64,000 nt of DNA from Sphaerisporangium krabiense (lineage in GTDB: Bacteria > Actinomycetota > Actinomycetes > Streptosporangiales > Streptosporangiaceae): assembly GCF_014200435.1 (NCBI RefSeq), contig NZ_JACHBR010000001.1, positions 3,379,501 through 3,443,500 of the forward strand. The letters run 5' to 3'. A model generated the notes under the pieces. It did not search any database. It saw only the letters and a list, made by a program, of their open reading frames with translations, and had not been told where the DNA came from. Made by a program: the position numbers and the translations under genes. Shown in pieces: positions 22,120-33,533 of the stretch (positions are counted from its first letter, which is position 1; every line of letters begins with the position of its first letter).

Positions 22120-23523
22120 ATGCGTGACCGGCGGGGCGAGGCGGAGCGGCGGCCGGCGATGGCGGAGCTCGCCGCGATCATCGCGGATCTGCTCGACCAG
22201 GTCGGCGGGGAGCCCGCGGAGCAGGCGGCCAGGCTCGGCGTCGACGTCGCCACGGTGTACCGGTGGCGCAAGGGGGCGAGGCGTCCGCAGCGGCAGCCGT
22301 TCGAGACGCTGCTCCGGGTGGCGGAGGTCCCACCCCGGCAGAGGGAGCTGTACCTCAGGAAGTGGGAGCTGGCCGGGCAGAGCGCTCGTGCTTCCGCTGC
22401 CGCGAAGCGCTCCTCTGGATCCTCGGGTGAGGACGGCCCGGCGACGTCACCCTCAGCCCGGTCGGTCGTGTCGGCCTCTGGGGAACGTCCTCAGCCGGTG
22501 ACCGTGACGTTGCCGGTCGCCCCGGCCGCTCCGGGGACGGCCGCGCCCGAGCCATCGCCGGCGTCCGCGTCCGAGGCGACGCCGATGCCTGCGACCGAGG
22601 CGCGCTCGGTGCTCGTGGCGGAGTCGTCCGCTGCGCCCCGGGTCGCCAGGCGTTTCAGGAAGGTTCTTCCGATCGCTGTCGCCGTCGTCGTGGTGCTGGC
22701 GGCCGGGGTCGTGTGGCTGGTGGTTCCGGACGCGGTGGACAGGGCCGGTCTGAGGGATCAGGTGCGGGAGCGATTAGGGGAGAGCGCCGACATTCAGCCC
22801 ACCCTGCGCTACGAGGACCCGGGGTTCGAGCTGCTCCTGCCGTCGGGGGCGCGGTTCACCGCCGAGCAGGAGAGCGTCTTGCGGCGCTGGACGCAGGAGG
22901 ATCTCGGCCGGGATCGGATCGGCCTCGGGCCGCTGGTCGACGGGCTGCGCGCGGGCGGCGCGGCGACCCCGGTGGCGCTCAACCTGGTGCTGACCCTGAA
23001 GAGCCGGCGGGACCAGGTCATCCACGTGGACGACGTGCGGCCGGTGGACGTCCGGCGCGCGGCCCCGTACGCGGGCACGTTCCTGTTCGTCCCCCCGCAG
23101 GGGCCCGGGGAGACGGTCAAGATGATGTTCGACTTCGACGACGTGGACCCGCGGGCCCGGCTGGCGCGGCCGGTCGACGCCGACACCGCGTACGAGCCCG
23201 GCGGGCCGTTCTTCGCGGAGAAGACGTTGACGATCGACGGCGGCGCCGAGGAGGTGCTGTCGCTCAAGTCGGTCACCACGCGGGACGCCGTCACCTTCCG
23301 GGTGCGGATCGACTACCGCGTCGGGGACGGCCCTGTGGAGCATCTCGTGATCGACGACAGGGGCCGTCCCTTCGCGCTCTCTCCGGTGAGCTGCCTGGAC
23401 CGCACGCGTGGTGACGTGATGGGTCACGCCAGGTACGAGCGGGTCTGGGCGATGAAGGGGTTCCGGAGCATCGAGCCGGTGAAGGACCCGCGGCGCTTCG
23501 AGGTGGGGCCCCCGTACTGCTGA
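22120..23523 (+). CDS. Membrane-anchored HTH protein with extracytoplasmic domain
   Basis: A 467-residue protein. Residues about 14-75 form an XRE-like helix-turn-helix (EQAARLGVDVATVYRWRKGA). A Ser/Pro/Ala-rich linker covers about 90-175, and one transmembrane helix about 187-208 (VLPIAVAVVVVLAAGVVWLVV). The outer region of about 255 residues is acidic, with repeated DFDDVDPR-like segments, and ends in PPYC. A DNA-binding head inside and a sensor outside is the topology of ToxR/CadC-like one-component regulators or RodZ-like scaffold proteins. No homologous outer domain was recognised. It is convergent with the M1 peptidase gene (28 bp). Confidence 0.72.
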   Translation: MRDRRGEAERRPAMAELAAIIADLLDQVGGEPAEQAARLGVDVATVYRWRKGARRPQRQPFETLLRVAEVPPRQRELYLRKWELAGQSARASAAAKRSSGSSGEDGPATSPSARSVVSASGERPQPVTVTLPVAPAAPGTAAPEPSPASASEATPMPATEARSVLVAESSAAPRVARRFRKVLPIAVAVVVVLAAGVVWLVVPDAVDRAGLRDQVRERLGESADIQPTLRYEDPGFELLLPSGARFTAEQESVLRRWTQEDLGRDRIGLGPLVDGLRAGGAATPVALNLVLTLKSRRDQVIHVDDVRPVDVRRAAPYAGTFLFVPPQGPGETVKMMFDFDDVDPRARLARPVDADTAYEPGGPFFAEKTLTIDGGAEEVLSLKSVTTRDAVTFRVRIDYRVGDGPVEHLVIDDRGRPFALSPVSCLDRTRGDVMGHARYERVWAMKGFRSIEPVKDPRRFEVGPPYC

Positions 23524-23551
23524 CCGGCCTGGGAAACGTCACCCCCCGGCC

Positions 23552-25003
23552 TCACCGCAGCGTCGGGCGTTCGGGCTTGTAGAGCCAGGCGTTGAAGAGG
23601 TCGTGGAGGTTCTGGCCGGACTTCGACTCGGCGAGCTTGATGAAGTCGTCGGTGGTGACGGTGCCGTATTTGTGCTGGGACGTCCAGGTGCGGATGAGGT
23701 CGAAGAAGGTCTTGTCGCCGATGCGGTCGCGGAGGACCTGGAGGGTCATGGCGCCGCGGGTGTAGACCGAGGTGTTGAAGAGGTCGTCCCGTTGGGCGAT
23801 GCCGGGCGGGTAACGCCACATCGGGGCGTTCCTGGCGGCGTAGTAGTCCTCGAAGGTCTTGGCGGCGGCGGGGCCGCCGTTCTGCTCGGTCCAGAGCCAC
23901 TCGGCGTAGGTGGCGAAGCCCTCGTTGAGCCAGAGGTCCTTCCAGCGGGCGATGCTGAGGCTGTCGCCGAACCACTGGTGGGCCAGCTCGTGGGCGATGA
24001 TGCTCTGGTCGGGGTCGAAGCCGCCGTACATGGGCTTGGTCTGGTTCTCCAGGGCGTAGCCGGAGGAGAAGTCGTCGATGACGCCGCCGGTGGAGGAGAA
24101 CGGGTACGGCCCGAAGACCGTGGACCAGTGGTCGGTGACCCTGGCCGAGGTGGTGTAGAGGAAGTCGAGCTGCCTGCGGAAGGCGGGGTCGGTCGCGGCG
24201 TACACCGGGATGCCCCCAGCGGTCCTGCCGGTCTTGACGTCGAACCTGCCGAGGGTGATCGTCGCGAGGTAGGTGGCCATGGGGTGGGACTCGCGCCACG
24301 AGAAGGTGGTGGTGGGCCCGCCGTTGACCGGGGCGGCGCGCAGCTCGCCGTTGGCGATGACCGTGAGCCCCGTGGGGACGGTGACGTCGAAGTCGAACGT
24401 CGCCTTGTCGGCCGGGTGGTCGTTGCACGGGAACCAGGTCTTGGCGCCGTTCGGCTCGCTGGTGACGAACGCGCCGTCCCGGGTGGGGATGAACCCGTAC
24501 GTCCCGAGGTTGGAGGAGTTGCGCACCGGGTCGGGCCTGCCGCCGTAGTCCACCGCGACCTGGAACGCCGCACCGTTCTTGATCGCCGTGGCGGGGCTGA
24601 CGGACAGCTCGTCGCCGTCGCGGGCGAAGGCGGCCTGCCTGCCGTCGACGGTCACGCGGCGCACGGTGAAGCCGTGCAGGTCGAGGTTGAACCGCGTGAG
24701 GTCCTGGACGGCCTTGGCCGTGACGTTCGCCACGCCGGAGAGGTTCTTGGTGGGCGGGTCGTAGGCCAGCTTGAGCCCGTAGTGGGCGACGTCGTAGCCG
24801 CCGTTGCCGTCCTTGGGGAAGTCGGGGTCGCCGATGCCCGCCGCGCCGATCGTGTCGCCGGCGCCGGTGGCGGCCCGCGTGCCGCTCGCGGCAGGGGCCG
24901 CCGAGGGCATCGTGGCGCCGTCGGAAGGGGCACAGGCGCCCGCTCCGATCACGGCGGCGGACAGCACGGCCGTGGTGAGCCTCATGGGCCGCTTGAGCTG
25001 CAT
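23552..25003 (-). CDS. M1-family metallopeptidase, predicted lipoprotein
   Basis: A 483-residue zinc aminopeptidase. The N-terminus has a lipobox-like AAVIGAGACAPS, so it is probably attached to the outer face of the membrane. Domains: an N-terminal beta domain to about 215, then the catalytic domain with GYALENQTKP (substrate N-terminus motif, GAMEN equivalent), zinc motif IIAHELAHQWFGDS and the third ligand in NEGFATYAEW. The large C-terminal helical domain of full M1 enzymes is absent, as in other short actinobacterial members. I chose ATG 25003 (MQLKRPMRLT); ATG 25036 would add 11 residues. Confidence 0.9.
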   Translation of the reverse strand: MQLKRPMRLTTAVLSAAVIGAGACAPSDGATMPSAAPAASGTRAATGAGDTIGAAGIGDPDFPKDGNGGYDVAHYGLKLAYDPPTKNLSGVANVTAKAVQDLTRFNLDLHGFTVRRVTVDGRQAAFARDGDELSVSPATAIKNGAAFQVAVDYGGRPDPVRNSSNLGTYGFIPTRDGAFVTSEPNGAKTWFPCNDHPADKATFDFDVTVPTGLTVIANGELRAAPVNGGPTTTFSWRESHPMATYLATITLGRFDVKTGRTAGGIPVYAATDPAFRRQLDFLYTTSARVTDHWSTVFGPYPFSSTGGVIDDFSSGYALENQTKPMYGGFDPDQSIIAHELAHQWFGDSLSIARWKDLWLNEGFATYAEWLWTEQNGGPAAAKTFEDYYAARNAPMWRYPPGIAQRDDLFNTSVYTRGAMTLQVLRDRIGDKTFFDLIRTWTSQHKYGTVTTDDFIKLAESKSGQNLHDLFNAWLYKPERPTLR

Positions 25004-25035
25004 GTCCCGCAGCCTACGCGAGAAAGCGCAGGTCA

Positions 25036-25569
25036 TCAGGCATCTACGACGATGGTAGAGGCTGCTTTGTCATGCAAAGCATGCTTCTTTCCATCGAAGA
25101 GAATCCACAAAAGGTCCAGTAGACCGAGGCAACACACCGCGCTGAAGATGCCGTACACCGCCTCGCGGACGGCGGCCTGTCCGGGGGTGACCGGCTCCTG
25201 TGTCGGGTCCTGGACGACCCGCAGGCGCATGAGCCTCTTGCCGAGGGTCTGCCCGCGCCAGAACGCGGTCAGCAGCCAGAAGTAGAGGAACCAGATCAGC
25301 GCGATCAGCAGCCCGTTCCTGGTGTGCACGGCGGCCAGGGCGCCGCGGGGGGTGCGTTCGATCGCGGTGGTGGAGAACGGCGAGGTCAGCAGGCCGACGA
25401 TGACCAGATCGAGCACCCCGGCCACCAGGCGCCGCCCCCGGCCGCCGAGCGGCGCCGCCCTGCGGCCGTACGGCGGGTCGTCCCTGCCGTAACCGTACGG
25501 CGGGGTGTGGCCGCCGTACGGTGGATCATCCGATTCCCCGTACGGCGGCCCGGTCCCGGCTGCCTCCAT
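25036..25569 (-). CDS. RDD-family membrane protein with PPYG repeats
   Basis: A 177-residue protein. The N-terminal 40 residues hold five PPYG units (for example DDPPYGGHTPPYGYGRDDPP), a low-complexity cytoplasmic tail. The RDD domain follows with the conserved Arg (RGRRLVAGVLD), Asp in the first helix and Asp in HDKAASTIVV, and three hydrophobic segments. TLGKRLMRLRVV is a family hallmark. Function is unknown; some RDD proteins have been linked to ion transport. Confidence 0.88.
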   Translation of the reverse strand: MEAAGTGPPYGESDDPPYGGHTPPYGYGRDDPPYGRRAAPLGGRGRRLVAGVLDLVIVGLLTSPFSTTAIERTPRGALAAVHTRNGLLIALIWFLYFWLLTAFWRGQTLGKRLMRLRVVQDPTQEPVTPGQAAVREAVYGIFSAVCCLGLLDLLWILFDGKKHALHDKAASTIVVDA

Positions 25570-25625
25570 GAGGCGGTGATCACCAGTGGGCGCTCACCGC
25601 AAAGCCGGGGCCGTGCAAAGTTCGA

Positions 25626-26829
<1,204 letters not shown>

Positions 26830-27309
26830 ATGACGATCGACCCTCTGGACGTGCGCCTGATCTCCCTGTTCGCCGCGGAACCACGCGTCGGCATCCTGGA
26901 GGCGTCGCGCCGGCTCGGCGTCGCCAGGGGCACCGTCCAGGCGCGGCTCGACCGCATGGTCGAGAACGGCGTGATCAAGGGGTTCGGGCCGGACGTGGAC
27001 CCGGCCGCGCTCGGCTACCACGTGACCGCCTTCGTCACCCTGCAGATCCGGCAGATCGCCGGGCACGACCCCGTGACCGGCCCGCTCGCCCGGATCCCCG
27101 AGGTGCTGGAGGTCCACACGATCACCGGCGGCGACGACCTGCTGTGCCGGGTGGTCGCGCGCAGCAACGCCGACCTGCAGCGCGTCATCGACCTGATCGT
27201 GGACGTCGACGGGGTGATGCGCACCTCCTCGGTGATCGCGCTCGACACGCCGGTGCCCTACCGCGTGCTGCCCCTGGTCGCCGACACGCCCCGGCACCAC
27301 GTGCCGTAG
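26830..27309 (+). CDS. Lrp/AsnC-family transcriptional regulator
   Basis: A 159-residue protein from ATG 26830. The N-terminal winged HTH is DPLDVRLISLFAAEP through RRLGVARGTVQARLDRM; the C-terminal RAM (ligand-binding) domain includes VTLQIRQIAG and VHTITGGDDLLCRVVARSN. Lrp-type proteins form octameric discs and sense amino acids. Divergence from hppD suggests it controls tyrosine catabolism. An ATG further upstream (26665) lies inside hppD and is unlikely to be the start. Confidence 0.9.
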   Translation: MTIDPLDVRLISLFAAEPRVGILEASRRLGVARGTVQARLDRMVENGVIKGFGPDVDPAALGYHVTAFVTLQIRQIAGHDPVTGPLARIPEVLEVHTITGGDDLLCRVVARSNADLQRVIDLIVDVDGVMRTSSVIALDTPVPYRVLPLVADTPRHHVP

Positions 27310-27342
27310 CCGTCTTTCTGGCGAAACCCTGACGTCGGGCAG

Positions 27343-27374
27343 GCGCGCCGCGTACCCGCGACGGGTAGGCGCGC
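27343..27374 (+). terminator. GC hairpin after the Lrp-type gene
   Basis: Arms GCGCGCC (27343-27349) and GGCGCGC (27368-27374) enclose a second stem TACCC/GGGTA with loop GCGAC. It begins 34 bp after the stop of the Lrp-type gene, before the PBP gene. There is no U-run, as is usual in actinobacteria. Confidence 0.5.
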
Positions 27375-27526
27375 GTGTGTCCGTATGCGCCGGGCTGGGA
27401 GCCGGTGAACCTGTTCATACGCGGATCGGCCGGTCACTCGACGCGCGCGAAACCCGCCTCTATGGTTTATCGTGGACGATCCGCCCAGGTGACGGGGGTT
27501 CCCGGGCGGTAGATCGGGGGTACGCC

Positions 27527-29677
27527 GTGCGGGACGCAGAGAAGAAGCGCCGGCCGAGGCGCCGTCTTCTCCACCGATTCCTCGTCGCCGGTGGCATCGT
27601 GATCTTCGGGATCGCCGGAATCCTCGCGATCGCGTGGTTCCTGACGCCGATCCCGGACACGACCCAGAAGCTCGCGACCGCGCAGGGGTCGGTCTACTAC
27701 TACCGGGACGGCAAGACCGTCCTCACGCGGCAGGGCGTCAACCGGAAGAGCGTCCCGCTCGACAAGGTGCCGTCGGTGGTGCGCGACGCGGTCATCGCCA
27801 TAGAAAACCGGACTTTTTACCAGGACCGCGGCGTGTCCCTCCAGGGCACGGCCCGCGCGATGTGGTCCACCTTCACCGGCAACCAGGTGCAGGGCGGCTC
27901 GACCATCACCCAGCAGCTCGTGCGCAACTACTACAGCGGCCTGAGCCAGGAGCGCTCCGCCGTGCGCAAGCTCAAAGAGATCATGATCTCGCTGAAGGTG
28001 GACCAGTCGAAGTCCAAGTCCTGGGTGCTGGAGTCGTACCTCAACACCATCTACTTCGGCCGGGGCGCCTACGGCGTCCAGGCCGCGGCCCAGGCGTACT
28101 TCGGCAAGGACGTCGACAAGCTCACCGCCTCCCAGGGCGCCTACCTCGCCGCGGTGATCCAGCAGCCGTCCCGGTTCGCCTATCCCAAGGGCGCCGACCT
28201 GGAGGCCGCGAAGGCGCGCTGGCGCACGGTGGTCGACGCCATGGTGACGACCAGGGCGATCACGCCCGAGCAGGCCGCCGGCATGACGTTCCCGGAGTTC
28301 GCCAAGCAGAAGCGCCCGTCCTCGGTCACCGGCCAGAAGGCGTACATCCTCGCCCAGGTCGAGGCGGAGCTGAACCGGCGCGGCTACTCCGACGAGGACA
28401 TCCAGCAGGGCGGGCTCAAGATCACGACCACCTTCGACAAGAAGCTCATGGCCGCCGCCCGGCGCGCCGTCACCGACACCCTGCCCGAGGACACCTCCGG
28501 CAAGGTGCGCACCGGCCTGGCCGCCGTGGACCCGGCCACCGGCGAGGTCGTCGCCTTCTACGGCGGCAAGGACCCCGACAACCAGTACGACAACGCCTTC
28601 TCGGCGAAGGTGCAGGCCGGGTCCACCTTCAAGCCGTACACCCTCGCCGCCGCGCTGGACGACGGCCTCGGGCTCGACACCCGGGTGGAGGGCAACTCGC
28701 CGATCCGCGTCGCCTCCGCCAAGGACCCGATCCCGAACTCCGGCGGCGCCTCCTACGGCGCGGCCATCGACCTGGTCGAGGCCACCCGCAACTCGGTGAA
28801 CACCGCCTTCGTGGACCTCGCCCAGAAGGTGGGCCTGGAGAAGGTCGCCGAGGCGGCCGAGGCCGCGGGCATCCCCGCCACCCAGCTCGCCAAGCAGAAG
28901 GACTTCCCGACCTTCCCGCTCGGCACCTCCTCGGTCAGCGCCGTCCAGCAGGCGTCCGGGTTCGCCACGTTCGCGGCGGACGGCCTGCACCGCGAGGCGC
29001 ACGTGGTCCGCGCGATCGTGGACGCCAAGGGGCAGACCCGCAAGTTCACCGCCAAACCCGTGCGCGCCTACGCCGAGCAGACGGCGGCCGACGCGACGTA
29101 CGCCATGCGGCAGGTGGTCGAGGGCGGCACGGGCACCGCCGCCCGGCTGTACGACCGTCCCGCCGCCGGGAAGACCGGGACGAGCGATTCGTCGAGCTCC
29201 GTCTGGTTCGTCGGCTACACGCCGCAGCTTTCCGCGGCGGTGAACATGTTCCGCGACGACAACAAGACCGTCAGCGTGCCGGGGTACGGCGCGCTGTTCG
29301 GCGGCTCGCTGCCGACGCAGGTGTGGCGGGCGTTCATGTCCGAGGCCATGTCCGGCAAGCCGGTCAAGGAGTTCCCCGCCTCGTCCTACGAGGAGGGGAA
29401 CGACTGGTACGGCGGCTGGCGCGACAACGGCTGGGGCAGGCCCGACCAGCCCCAGGACGACCGCTGGGGCGACGACCGCGAGCCGCGGGACCGCGACCCG
29501 CGGACCACACCGCCCACCACCGGCCCCGACGGGCGTCCGAGGGATCAGGGCCCGACCTCCCCGCCGGAGGACCAGACCCCGCCGCCCCAGACGCCCGGCC
29601 CCGACGACCCGGACGGCCAGATCACGCCGCCGGCCGACGACCAGCAGCTGCTCCAGACCCCGCTCCCACCCGCCTGA
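27527..29677 (+). CDS. Class A penicillin-binding protein (bifunctional PBP)
   Basis: A peptidoglycan glycosyltransferase plus DD-transpeptidase anchored by an N-terminal helix (about 18-40). GTG 27527 has GGGGG about 8 nt upstream and starts VRDAEKKRRPRRRLL, giving 716 residues. The GT51 domain holds IENRTFYQDRGVS (catalytic Glu), GGSTITQQLVRN and the EIMISLK helix. The transpeptidase has the SxxK motif in AGSTFKP, SxN in NSVNTAF and KTG in AGKTGTS. The C-terminal about 100 residues are Pro/Asp-rich and disordered. It builds cell wall at the outer membrane face; its hppD/peptidase neighbours look unrelated. Confidence 0.93.
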   Translation: MRDAEKKRRPRRRLLHRFLVAGGIVIFGIAGILAIAWFLTPIPDTTQKLATAQGSVYYYRDGKTVLTRQGVNRKSVPLDKVPSVVRDAVIAIENRTFYQDRGVSLQGTARAMWSTFTGNQVQGGSTITQQLVRNYYSGLSQERSAVRKLKEIMISLKVDQSKSKSWVLESYLNTIYFGRGAYGVQAAAQAYFGKDVDKLTASQGAYLAAVIQQPSRFAYPKGADLEAAKARWRTVVDAMVTTRAITPEQAAGMTFPEFAKQKRPSSVTGQKAYILAQVEAELNRRGYSDEDIQQGGLKITTTFDKKLMAAARRAVTDTLPEDTSGKVRTGLAAVDPATGEVVAFYGGKDPDNQYDNAFSAKVQAGSTFKPYTLAAALDDGLGLDTRVEGNSPIRVASAKDPIPNSGGASYGAAIDLVEATRNSVNTAFVDLAQKVGLEKVAEAAEAAGIPATQLAKQKDFPTFPLGTSSVSAVQQASGFATFAADGLHREAHVVRAIVDAKGQTRKFTAKPVRAYAEQTAADATYAMRQVVEGGTGTAARLYDRPAAGKTGTSDSSSSVWFVGYTPQLSAAVNMFRDDNKTVSVPGYGALFGGSLPTQVWRAFMSEAMSGKPVKEFPASSYEEGNDWYGGWRDNGWGRPDQPQDDRWGDDREPRDRDPRTTPPTTGPDGRPRDQGPTSPPEDQTPPPQTPGPDDPDGQITPPADDQQLLQTPLPPA

Positions 29678-29720
29678 GCGCGGCCCCGCCCGGCCGAGCG
29701 CGGCCGGGGCCTGGATCAGG

Positions 29721-31703
<1,983 letters not shown>

Positions 31704-31924
31704 GGGACCTCCCCCGCCCGCGCGCGTCTCGCGCCTCGTTCCCCACCTTAGCCGCAGCTCGCGGTGGTGATCCCGGGCCGTTTCCCGGGGAGTGCGGATA
31801 TTCGCGGGGCCGGTGTGAATGGCCGGACGAGGCCGTCATGCTTCCCCGATCGGCGATCAGGGTTTAGTTTCCAGGGAGTAATTGCTCGGGGGACCTCATA
31901 TCGCCGGTTTCTAGGAGAAGCTGT

Positions 31925-33481
31925 ATGCGAAACACCCTCCGCAGAGGGTTAGGCGCCGCGACCGCGGCCGTCGCCCTCGTCCTCCCGTTGGCCGTGGCCG
32001 GACCGGCCGCCGCGGACCCCGACCTCGCGGGCCTCGCCCGCACGGTCACCGCGCCGGGAGTGGAGAAGCACCTGCAGAAACTGCAGCAGATAGCCACCGC
32101 CAACAATGGGACCCGCGCCGCGGGCACTCCCGGCCAGATCGCCTCCCGCGACTACGTCGCCGGGGTGCTCAGGAAGGCCGGATACAAGGTGACGCTCCAG
32201 GCGTTCCCCTTTGACTTCTTCACGGAGCTGTCCACCGCCACGCTCCAGCGGGTCTCGCCCGACCCGCGGACCTTCACGCCGTCCCCGCCCGACAACGGCT
32301 CGCTGGGCGAGTTCGCGACCATGACCTACTCCGGCTCGGGCGACGTCACCGCGCCCCTGCAGAAGGTCGACCTGGTCCTTCCGCCCGGGCCCACGCCCAG
32401 CACCTCCACCTCCGGCTGCGAGGCCGCCGACTTCGCCGGCTTCACCCCCGGCAACATCGCCCTGCTCCAGCGCGGCTCCTGCGACTTCCGGGTCAAGGCG
32501 CTGAACGCCCAGGCCGCGGGCGCGCGTGGCGCGATCATCTTCAACGAGGGGCAGCCCGGCCGCACCGAGACCAACCGCGGCACCCTGCTCGGCGTGGGCG
32601 TGACCATCCCGGTCGTCGCCGCCAGCTTCGCCGCCGGAGAGGAACTGGCCCGCCCCGCCTCCTCCGTCGTGCGGCTCAGGACCGAGACCGTCAGCGAGGC
32701 CCGCACCACGCACAACGTGATCGCCGACTCCAAGTGGGGCGACCCGAACAAGGTGGTCCAGCTCGGCGCGCACCTGGACAGCGTTCTCGCCGGGCCCGGC
32801 ATCAACGACAACGGGTCGGGCAGCGCGGCGATCCTGGAGGTCGCGGAGAAGCTCGCCAAGGTGCCGTTCCGCAACAAGCTGCGGTTCTCCTTCTGGAGCG
32901 CCGAGGAGCTCGGCCTGCTCGGCTCGGAGTACTACGTGGCCAACCTCTCCGCCGCGGACAAGGCCAAGACGAAGCTGTACCTGAACTTCGACATGGTCGG
33001 CTCGCCGAACTACGCGCTCAAGATCTACGACGGTGACGACTCCGACGCCACCGGTTCGCCCGCAGGACCGGCCGGATCCGACGAGATCGAGAAGCTCTTC
33101 GAGAAGTACTTCGACACCCTGCGCCAGGGCCACGTCGGCACCGACTTCGACGGCCGCTCCGACTACGGGCCGTTCATCGAGGCCGGGATCCCGGCGGGCG
33201 GCCTGTTCACCGGCGCCGAGGGGGTCAAGACCCCCGCGGAGCAGGCGCTGTTCGGCGGCACGGCGGGCGTCGCCTACGACTCCTGCTACCACCAGGCGTG
33301 TGACGACATCAAGAACATCAACAGCAAGGCGCTCGCGCTGAACACCGGGGCCATCGCCACCGCGGCCCTGGTCTACGGCTTCGGCCGCGACCTGCCGGGA
33401 CCGGACACCCGTCCCGCCACGGCGGCCCGCGCCGCGGCGCCGGCCGCCCACGCGGACCACGCGGGCGCGTCGGCCAGGTGA
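31925..33481 (+). CDS. Secreted M28-family aminopeptidase with PA domain
   Basis: A 518-residue protein with a clear signal peptide (MRNTLRRGLGAATAAVALVL, cleavage after GPAAA). A protease-associated (PA) domain sits at about 130-240, inserted before the catalytic core. Zinc-site motifs of the Streptomyces griseus aminopeptidase type are present: QLGAHLDSV (His), INDNGSGSAA (bridging Asp), WSAEELGLLGS (Glu-Glu), NFDMVGSPNY (Asp) and YHQACDDI (His). It removes N-terminal residues from peptides outside the cell. RBS AGGAGAAG precedes the ATG. The last 30 residues are Ala/His-rich. Confidence 0.94.
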   Translation: MRNTLRRGLGAATAAVALVLPLAVAGPAAADPDLAGLARTVTAPGVEKHLQKLQQIATANNGTRAAGTPGQIASRDYVAGVLRKAGYKVTLQAFPFDFFTELSTATLQRVSPDPRTFTPSPPDNGSLGEFATMTYSGSGDVTAPLQKVDLVLPPGPTPSTSTSGCEAADFAGFTPGNIALLQRGSCDFRVKALNAQAAGARGAIIFNEGQPGRTETNRGTLLGVGVTIPVVAASFAAGEELARPASSVVRLRTETVSEARTTHNVIADSKWGDPNKVVQLGAHLDSVLAGPGINDNGSGSAAILEVAEKLAKVPFRNKLRFSFWSAEELGLLGSEYYVANLSAADKAKTKLYLNFDMVGSPNYALKIYDGDDSDATGSPAGPAGSDEIEKLFEKYFDTLRQGHVGTDFDGRSDYGPFIEAGIPAGGLFTGAEGVKTPAEQALFGGTAGVAYDSCYHQACDDIKNINSKALALNTGAIATAALVYGFGRDLPGPDTRPATAARAAAPAAHADHAGASAR

Positions 33482-33533
33482 GACCAGGTGGCCGGGCGCA
33501 CGCGGGGGGCGGGCGCCCGGCCACCTCAGCCGA

